Shown one piece after another: positions 58,249-64,000 of a DNA stretch of 64,000 nt. Positions within the stretch are counted from its first letter, which is position 1. Every line of letters starts with the position of its first letter. The notes under the pieces are model-generated. The model saw only the letters and a list, made by a program, of their open reading frames with translations. It made no database searches and was not told where the DNA came from. A program made the translations under genes and the position numbers. The stretch lies in the NCBI RefSeq assembly GCF_014650335.1, contig NZ_BMUT01000005.1, positions 205,636 to 269,635 on the forward strand. The letters are read 5' to 3'. The DNA comes from Streptomyces hiroshimensis. Its GTDB lineage: Bacteria > Actinomycetota > Actinomycetes > Streptomycetales > Streptomycetaceae.

Positions 58249-58254
58249 TAGTCT
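58249..58254 (+). promoter_or_regulatory. Possible -10 element giving a leaderless ABC transcript
   Basis: TAGTCT ends 8 bases before the ATG of the ABC exporter gene, and no ribosome-binding site precedes that ATG. Transcription would start at or next to the start codon. No good -35 is visible. Confidence 0.35.
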
Positions 58255-58262
58255 CGGTCCTG

Positions 58263-60137
58263 ATGACCGATACCGCTGAACACTCCAGCCCGTCCGAGAA
58301 GAGATCCGCCGTCCGCTCGTTGCTGCGCCTGTGGCCGTACGTGCGGCCGGCGCGCAACAGGATGGCCGCCGGCGCCGCCGTGACCATCGTCGCGTCCTGC
58401 GCCGGCCTCGTCATTCCGCTCGCGCTCAAGTGGATCGTGGACGGCCCGGTCGCCGGCAAGGACCCCTCGGGGGTGTGGCTGGGCGGCGCGCTCGTGCTCG
58501 TGCTCGGGCTGCTGGAGGCGTCGCTCTTCGCGCTGCGCCGGTTCATCCTGGCGCGCCCGCTGGCGCGGGTCGAGGCGGACATGCGGGCGGATCTCTACGG
58601 GCACCTGCAGCGGCTGCCGGTCTCCTTCCACGACCGCTGGCCCTCGGGGCAGCTGCTCTCGCGGGCCACGACGGACCTGATGCTGCTGCGCATCTTCCTG
58701 GCGTTCCCGCTGACGTTCCTGCTGGTCAACGGCGTGACGATCCTCGTGGGCTTTATCGTCCTGCTGATACAGCAGTGGACGCTGGGGCTGGTGCTGCTCG
58801 CCCCGGTGGTGCCGCTGGTGATCCTCTGCACGTATTTCGAGGAGCGCTACTCCCGGGCCGCGCGCACCGCGCAGGACCAGTCCGGCGACCTCGCGACGGT
58901 CGTCGAGGAGAGCGTGCTCGGCATCCGCATCATCAAGGGCTTCGGCCGCCACCGCGGCCAGGAGAAGGTCTTCGCGGCGCTCTCGGGCCGGCTGCGCGGC
59001 ACCGAGCTGCGCAAGGCGCACCTGCTGGGGATGCTCTGGGCGGTCATCATGAGCCTGCCGGAGCTGGCGATCGGCGCGGCGCTGGTGCTCGGCGTGCTGC
59101 AGGTCGCCGACGGCGAGCTGTCGGCCGGCACGCTGGTGGCGTTCCTGTCGACGGCGCTGGCGCTGCGCTGGCCGGTGGAGTCCTTCGGTTTCCTGATCGC
59201 GATCGCCAACGAGTCGGCCACGGCCGCCGACCGCTACTTCGAGGTCATGGACGCCCCCGTCCCGGCCGACCCTGCGTCCGGGAAGGCATCCGCGAAGGCA
59301 TCCGGAAAGGCGTCCGGGAAGACCTCCGGAAAGGCCCGCGCCGCGAAGGAGCACGGCGGGCTGCGCCTGGAGGGCGTCGGTTTCCGCTACCCCGACGCCC
59401 CCGCGGACGCCCCGCCCGTCCTGCACGGCGTCGACCTCCACATCCGCCCCGGCGAGACCATGGCCCTCGTCGGCACCACGGGCAGCGGCAAGACCACGCT
59501 GACCGCCCTCATACCCCGCCTCCACGAGGCGACGTCCGGCCGGATCACCCTGGACGGCGAGGACATCGCCGCGATGCCGCGCGAGCGCCTGCGCGCGCTG
59601 GTCTCCGTGGCCTTCGAGGACCCGACGCTGTTCTCCGCGAGCGTCGGGGAGAACGTCCTGATGGGCGCCGACGCAGGGCGGGAGGCCGATCTGACGCGTG
59701 CCCTGGAGGTCGCCCAGGCCGGCTTCGTGCACTCCCTCCCCGAGGGCACCGGCACCCAGGTCGGCGAGCAGGGCCTGAGCCTGTCCGGCGGACAGCGCCA
59801 GCGGCTCGCGCTGGCCCGCGCGGTCGTCGGCGACCCCCGCTTCCTCATCCTGGACGACCCGCTCTCCGCGCTCGACGTGCACACCGAGGCCCTGGTCGAG
59901 GCGGCCCTGCGCGAGGTGCTGGCCGGCACGACCGCCCTCGTCGTCGCCCACCGCCCCTCCACGGTCCTGCTGGCCGACCGTGTGGCCCTGCTCTCCAAAG
60001 GACGCATCACCGCCGTCGGCACCCACCACGAACTGCTGCGCACCAGCCGGGAGTACGCCTCGCTCATGGCGGGCGACGAGGACCGGAGTGCCGCGGCGGA
60101 CCGGACGCACGCAGGGCACGAGGGAGGCCGGCGATGA
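58263..60137 (+). CDS. ABC exporter subunit 1 (fused TMD-NBD)
   Basis: A 624-aa half-transporter of the multidrug/lipid exporter type. Six spans, then a Lys/Ser/Gly-rich linker (KASGKASGKTSGKA, repeated 12-bp DNA units around 59270-59340), then the ATPase with Walker A GTTGSGKTT, signature LSLSGGQRQR and Walker B FLILDDPLS. The catalytic Glu after Walker B is Asp, so its own ATP site is degenerate. It has an ATGA overlap with the second subunit, and together they form a heterodimer. Confidence 0.92.
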   Translation: MTDTAEHSSPSEKRSAVRSLLRLWPYVRPARNRMAAGAAVTIVASCAGLVIPLALKWIVDGPVAGKDPSGVWLGGALVLVLGLLEASLFALRRFILARPLARVEADMRADLYGHLQRLPVSFHDRWPSGQLLSRATTDLMLLRIFLAFPLTFLLVNGVTILVGFIVLLIQQWTLGLVLLAPVVPLVILCTYFEERYSRAARTAQDQSGDLATVVEESVLGIRIIKGFGRHRGQEKVFAALSGRLRGTELRKAHLLGMLWAVIMSLPELAIGAALVLGVLQVADGELSAGTLVAFLSTALALRWPVESFGFLIAIANESATAADRYFEVMDAPVPADPASGKASAKASGKASGKTSGKARAAKEHGGLRLEGVGFRYPDAPADAPPVLHGVDLHIRPGETMALVGTTGSGKTTLTALIPRLHEATSGRITLDGEDIAAMPRERLRALVSVAFEDPTLFSASVGENVLMGADAGREADLTRALEVAQAGFVHSLPEGTGTQVGEQGLSLSGGQRQRLALARAVVGDPRFLILDDPLSALDVHTEALVEAALREVLAGTTALVVAHRPSTVLLADRVALLSKGRITAVGTHHELLRTSREYASLMAGDEDRSAAADRTHAGHEGGRR

Positions 60138-61999
60138 CCACCACCGCACCCGACCGCACCAGCGCCGAGGAGGAGCGCACCGCCCCCGCGGCGGGCGGCG
60201 CGAAGGACGGCGATCCCTTCGACGAGGACGTCCTGCCGGCCCCGAAGGGCGCCTCCCGCGCTCTGCTGCGCTCGCTGCTCGCCCCGGCGCGCGGCCGCGT
60301 CCGGCTCGCCGCCCTCGTCATGCTGCTCCAGCAGGCGGCCGTCCAGGCGGGCCCGCTCCTCGTGGCGTTCGCCATCGACCGGGCCGTGCCCGCCGCCCGC
60401 CGCGACGACTACGGCCCGCTGATCGCCGTCGGCACCGCGTATCTGGTGAGCGCCCTGGCCGCGGGCCTGCTGCAGTACGCCTTCGTCCGGCTCTCGGCGC
60501 GCATCGGCCAGAACGTCCTGCTCGACCTGCGCGGCCGGATCTTCCGCCACGCCCAGTCGCTCAGCGTCGACTTCCACGAGCGCTACACCTCCGGGCGCCT
60601 CATCTCCCGCGCGACCACCGACGTCGAGTCGATCCGCGAGCTGATCAACGACGGCCTCCAGGAGCTCATCGGGGTCTGCCTGGCCGTCGTGTACATCTCG
60701 GCCACCCTGCTCTACCTGGACTGGGGCATCGGCGCCGTCGCCGTCCTGTCCTTCGTCCCGCTGCAGCTGCTGATGCGCTCCTACCGGCGGCGCGCGCACG
60801 AGGTCTACCGCGAGCGCTCCACGGCCATCGCCTCGGTGATCGTGAAGTTCACCGAGACCATGAACGGCATCCGCCCGGTCCAGGCCTTCCGCCGCGAGCG
60901 CGCCAACGAGGCGCACTTCTCGGAGCTCAACGACCGGCACCGGCACGCGAACACCCGGGCGCTGCTGGAGATGGCCCGCTACGTCTTCCTCTCCCGCCTC
61001 GTGGCCAACGTGGTGCTGGCCGCGGTCGTCCTCTGGGGCGCCTACCGGGTGGCCGGCGACGGCCTGGAGCTGGGCGTGCTCGCGGCCGGGGTGCTCTACC
61101 TGCGGCGGCTGTACGACCCGCTCGACCAGCTGGCGATGTTCCTCAACTCCTACCAGTCGGCCGCGGCCTCGCTGGAGAAGATCGCGGGCCTGCTCGCCCA
61201 GCGGCCGGGCGTGCCCGAGCCCGCCGAGCCGCGGGCGCTGCCGGAGCGGCGGGCCGGGCTGCCCGGACGCGAGGTCGTCTTCGAGGGGGTGCGCTTCGCC
61301 TACCGCACGGGCGGCGAGGTGCTGCCCCGCTTCGACCTGACGCTGGGGGCCGGGCAGACGGTCGCGGTGGTCGGCTCGACGGGTGCGGGCAAGTCCACCC
61401 TCGCCAAGCTCCTGGCCCGCTTCTACGACCCCACCGAGGGCCGGGTGCTGCTCGACGGGGTGCCGCTGGACGCGCTCGCCGTGCCGGAGCTGCGGCGCGG
61501 GGTGGTGATGGTGACGCAGGAGGCGTTCCTGTTCTCCGGCACCGTCGCGGAGAACATCGCCATCGGCCGCCCCGGCGCCACCCGTGAGGAGATCGAGCAG
61601 GCGGCGAAGGCGATCGGCGCCCACGACTTCATCACGGCCCTGCCGGACGGCTACGACACCGACGTGCGCAAGCGCGGCGGCCGGATCTCCGCGGGCCAGC
61701 GCCAGCTGGTCGCCTTCGCGCGGGCCCTGCTCGCCGACCCCGCGGTGCTCATCCTGGACGAGGCCACGTCCTCGCTGGACATCCCGGGCGAGCAGGCGGT
61801 GCAGCGGGCGATGGCCACGGTGCTGCACGGCCGTACGGCGGTGGTCATCGCGCACCGGCTGTCGACGGTCGAGATCGCGGACCGCGTCCTGGTCATGGCC
61901 GACGGACGCGTCGTGGAGGACGGCTCCCCCGCCGAACTGACCGGCGGCACGGGCCGTTTCGCCGATCTGCACCGGGCCTGGCGGGACAGCCTGGCCTGA
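60134..61999 (+). CDS. ABC exporter subunit 2 (fused TMD-NBD)
   Basis: A 621-aa half-transporter. Its Walker B Glu is intact (VLILDEATSSLD) but its signature is altered (RISAGQRQL instead of LSGGQ). The intact ATP site therefore pairs its Walker motifs with the signature of subunit 1, while the other site is degenerate in both parts. GAGGGAGG precedes the ATG, which overlaps the previous stop. The substrate is unknown. Confidence 0.92.
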   Translation: MTTTAPDRTSAEEERTAPAAGGAKDGDPFDEDVLPAPKGASRALLRSLLAPARGRVRLAALVMLLQQAAVQAGPLLVAFAIDRAVPAARRDDYGPLIAVGTAYLVSALAAGLLQYAFVRLSARIGQNVLLDLRGRIFRHAQSLSVDFHERYTSGRLISRATTDVESIRELINDGLQELIGVCLAVVYISATLLYLDWGIGAVAVLSFVPLQLLMRSYRRRAHEVYRERSTAIASVIVKFTETMNGIRPVQAFRRERANEAHFSELNDRHRHANTRALLEMARYVFLSRLVANVVLAAVVLWGAYRVAGDGLELGVLAAGVLYLRRLYDPLDQLAMFLNSYQSAAASLEKIAGLLAQRPGVPEPAEPRALPERRAGLPGREVVFEGVRFAYRTGGEVLPRFDLTLGAGQTVAVVGSTGAGKSTLAKLLARFYDPTEGRVLLDGVPLDALAVPELRRGVVMVTQEAFLFSGTVAENIAIGRPGATREEIEQAAKAIGAHDFITALPDGYDTDVRKRGGRISAGQRQLVAFARALLADPAVLILDEATSSLDIPGEQAVQRAMATVLHGRTAVVIAHRLSTVEIADRVLVMADGRVVEDGSPAELTGGTGRFADLHRAWRDSLA

Positions 62000-62013
62000 C
62001 GGTTTCCCACGTC

Positions 62014-62068
62014 GTCCGCATAGCGGTGCGGTGCTGCCGGAAAAGCTGCACCGCACCGCTATGCGGAC
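62014..62068 (+). terminator. Strong terminator after the ABC exporter
   Basis: A 21-bp perfect stem (62014-62034 and 62048-62068) with a 13-base loop, followed by ctcgttctttcg. It clearly ends the operon. The rest of 62069-62458 holds repeated ccatcgg units and no gene. Confidence 0.85.
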
Positions 62069-62458
62069 CTCGTTCTTTCGTCAACGGACGGATTCCGGCC
62101 AACTTGCCTCCGGACTCCTGACACGTACATGCCTGCGATGGCACTCTTCCCACCACTGACGCGCGGCTTCCCCAGGGCACTGCCGCCGGGCGTCGGCCGC
62201 GTTCCACCGCTTCACCGATTCAGCGATTCATCGGCACGTGCATCGCCTGCTGTCCCCGAGGCCCCACGCCTCCGCACCTTTCGCCCCCGTCCCGCGGCAC
62301 CGACCGGCAGCACCCGGCGGCCACCGCACACGGGGACGCACCGCGTTCCACAGCATTTCACCGCACCCGCCGGATTCATCGGACCGGACCCATCGGACGG
62401 GATCCATCGGCCCCAGTTCCACCTGTTCTGCCTGATCTGCCTCGCAGAAGGAGTCAGC

Positions 62459-64000
62459 GTGAGACCCACCCCCCAGAAGAGAGCCGTCGCCGCCGGCGCA
62501 CTGGTCGCCGTCTCGGCGATGCTCGCCGTCGGCACCCAGACCGGGACGGCGGCCGCCCGCGCCGAAGACGGCAAGGGCAGCGCACCGCGCCAGGTCGTCG
62601 CCAAGGCCGACCCGGGAGCCATGCCCGCCAAGCTCACCCCCTCGCAGCGCGCCGAACTCATCCGCAAGGCGGATGCGGCCAAGGCGGACACCGCGCGGAC
62701 CCTCGGCCTCGGCGCCAAGGAGAAGCTGGTCGTCAAGGACATCGTCAAGGACGTCAACGGCACGACGCACACCCGCTACGAGCGGACGTACGACGGTCTG
62801 CCGGTGCTCGGCGGCGACCTCGTCGTCGACGCCACCAAGGGCGGAAGCGTCAAGAGCGTCGCCAAGGCGACCAAGGCCCGGATGACGATCGCGACGACCA
62901 CCCCGTCCCTCGCGGCCGCCACCGCCGAGAAGCAGGCCGTCAAGGCCGCGGGCGCGCAGGGCTCGAAGGCCACGAAGGCCGACCGGGCCCCCCGCAAGGT
63001 GATCTGGGCCGCGAGCGGCAAGCCGGTCCTCGCCTACGAGACCGTCGTCGGCGGCCTCCAGGAGGACGGCACGCCCAACGAGCTGCACGTCATCACCGAC
63101 GCGCGGACGGGCAAGAAGCTCTTCGAGTTCCAGGGCGTCAAGCAGGGCACCGGCAACAGCCAGTACAGCGGCCGCGTCACCATCGGCACCTCGCAGTCGG
63201 GCGGCTCCTACCAGCTCAACGACACCTCGCGCGGCGGCCACAAGACCTACAACCTCAACCGCGGCTCCTCCGGCACCGGCACCCTCTTCACCGACGCCGA
63301 CGACGTCTGGGGCAACGGCGGCACGAGCGACGCGGCCACCGCGGGCGTGGACGCGCACTACGGCGCCCAGCTGACGTGGGACTACTACAAGAACGTGCAC
63401 GGGCGCAGCGGCATCCGCGGTGACGGCGTGGGCGCGTACAGCCGGGTGCACTACGGCAGCAACTACGTCAACGCCTTCTGGTCGGACGACTGCTTCTGCA
63501 TGACCTACGGCGACGGCTCCGGCAACGCCAAGCCGCTGACCTCGATCGACGTGGCCGCGCACGAGATGACGCACGGCGTCACCTCGGCCACCGCCAACCT
63601 CAACTACGCCGGCGAGTCCGGCGGCCTCAACGAGGCCACCTCCGACATCTTCGCCGCCGCCGTCGAGTTCTGGGCGAACAACCCCAGCGACGTGGGCGAC
63701 TACCTCGTCGGCGAGAAGATCGACATCAACGGCAACGGCACCCCGCTGCGCTACATGGACAAGCCCAGCAAGGACGGCCGTTCCAAGGACGCCTGGTACT
63801 CCGGCCTCGGCGGCATCGACGTGCACTACTCGTCGGGCCCCGCCAACCACTGGTTCTACCTCGCCTCCGAGGGCAGCGGCGCGAAGGTGATCAACGGCGT
63901 CTCCTACGACTCGCCGACCTCCGACGGCCTGCCCGTGACCGGCATCGGCCGGGACAACGCCGCGAAGATCTGGTTCAAGGCGCTGACCGGGCGCATGCAG
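62459..64000 (+). CDS. Secreted M4-family zinc metalloprotease (3' end beyond window)
   Basis: A thermolysin-like neutral protease, open to the end of the window (514 codons seen). A signal peptide (VRPTPQKRAVAAGALVAVSA) precedes an FTP-type propeptide (HTRYERTYDGLPVLGGDLVV), then the catalytic domain with His ligands in HEMTH (residues 368-372), the third ligand Glu in GGLNEATSD, and VHYSSGPANHWFY. The GTG start has AAGGAG 5 bases upstream. It is secreted and should self-process. The C-terminal part is not visible. Confidence 0.92.
   Translation, partial: MRPTPQKRAVAAGALVAVSAMLAVGTQTGTAAARAEDGKGSAPRQVVAKADPGAMPAKLTPSQRAELIRKADAAKADTARTLGLGAKEKLVVKDIVKDVNGTTHTRYERTYDGLPVLGGDLVVDATKGGSVKSVAKATKARMTIATTTPSLAAATAEKQAVKAAGAQGSKATKADRAPRKVIWAASGKPVLAYETVVGGLQEDGTPNELHVITDARTGKKLFEFQGVKQGTGNSQYSGRVTIGTSQSGGSYQLNDTSRGGHKTYNLNRGSSGTGTLFTDADDVWGNGGTSDAATAGVDAHYGAQLTWDYYKNVHGRSGIRGDGVGAYSRVHYGSNYVNAFWSDDCFCMTYGDGSGNAKPLTSIDVAAHEMTHGVTSATANLNYAGESGGLNEATSDIFAAAVEFWANNPSDVGDYLVGEKIDINGNGTPLRYMDKPSKDGRSKDAWYSGLGGIDVHYSSGPANHWFYLASEGSGAKVINGVSYDSPTSDGLPVTGIGRDNAAKIWFKALTGRMQ

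Noticed and set aside
58331..60133. Single 1222-aa fusion open frame through both ABC genes
   Set aside because: The first 601 codons are the wrong frame for subunit 1; the real layout is two genes with an ATGA overlap.

Overview
This window is chromosomal DNA from a streptomycete. The evidence is the very high G+C content, frequent GTG and TTG starts, GTGA/ATGA stop-start overlaps and actinobacterial leader and promoter features. From memory, the gene order follows the conserved Streptomyces core segment that corresponds to roughly SCO5514 down to SCO5463 in S. coelicolor. Most of the window is ordinary core genome. I found no phage, insertion sequence, CRISPR array, tRNA or rRNA gene.

Layout. 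Positions 1-3860 (minus strand) hold the branched-chain amino-acid operon ilvB-ilvN-ilvC, preceded by a 13-residue leader peptide and a transcription attenuator. Positions 3870-7030 hold a membrane PAS-GGDEF-EAL protein (CdgA type) with a BldD-like box upstream. Positions 7100-13700 hold a hydroxyacid dehydrogenase, an aldo/keto reductase, a secreted sorbosone dehydrogenase-like lipoprotein, a small DUF6191-like protein, an MMPL exporter and a secreted AMIN-like protein. Positions 13900-17500 hold gatC-gatA-(86-aa protein)-gatB for tRNA amidotransferase. Positions 17740-19840 hold a second GGDEF-EAL membrane protein (RmdB type).

Positions 20135-25520 hold a MarR regulator followed by a tightly overlapped MFS exporter - core MetE-like protein - ligA unit. 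The order MetE-like then ligA is, as I recall, also kept in mycobacteria. Positions 25540-31140 hold an SDR, a LOG-family protein, a Gly/Ser/Thr-rich exported protein, mnmA, an amidase and the cysteine desulfurase that probably feeds sulfur to MnmA. A pair of 121-bp palindromic repeats lies between mnmA and the amidase. Positions 31220-34520 hold a WYL regulator with a divergent TIGR03086-type gene, a thioesterase and a TRIC-type channel. Positions 34577-40792 hold an oligopeptide ABC transporter with genes in the order C-A-B-D-F.

Positions 41140-42860 hold two tandem SseB-like genes. Positions 44634-49303 hold a tandem glycine riboswitch followed by gcvT-gcvH-glyA-sdaA, a glycine to serine to pyruvate route. 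Further on come small secreted proteins, cutA, an EF-hand protein, an anti-sigma-like ATPase, an enoyl-CoA hydratase, an L,D-transpeptidase, glgX, a heterodimeric ABC exporter with one degenerate ATP site, and a secreted M4 metalloprotease cut by the window end.

The signals most worth following up are the palindromic repeat family (two adjacent copies plus one partial copy), the MarR-MFS-MetE-like-ligA unit with a clear inverted-repeat operator, the ilvB attenuator, the riboswitch operon, and the contrast between a degenerate-EAL and an intact-EAL c-di-GMP enzyme.
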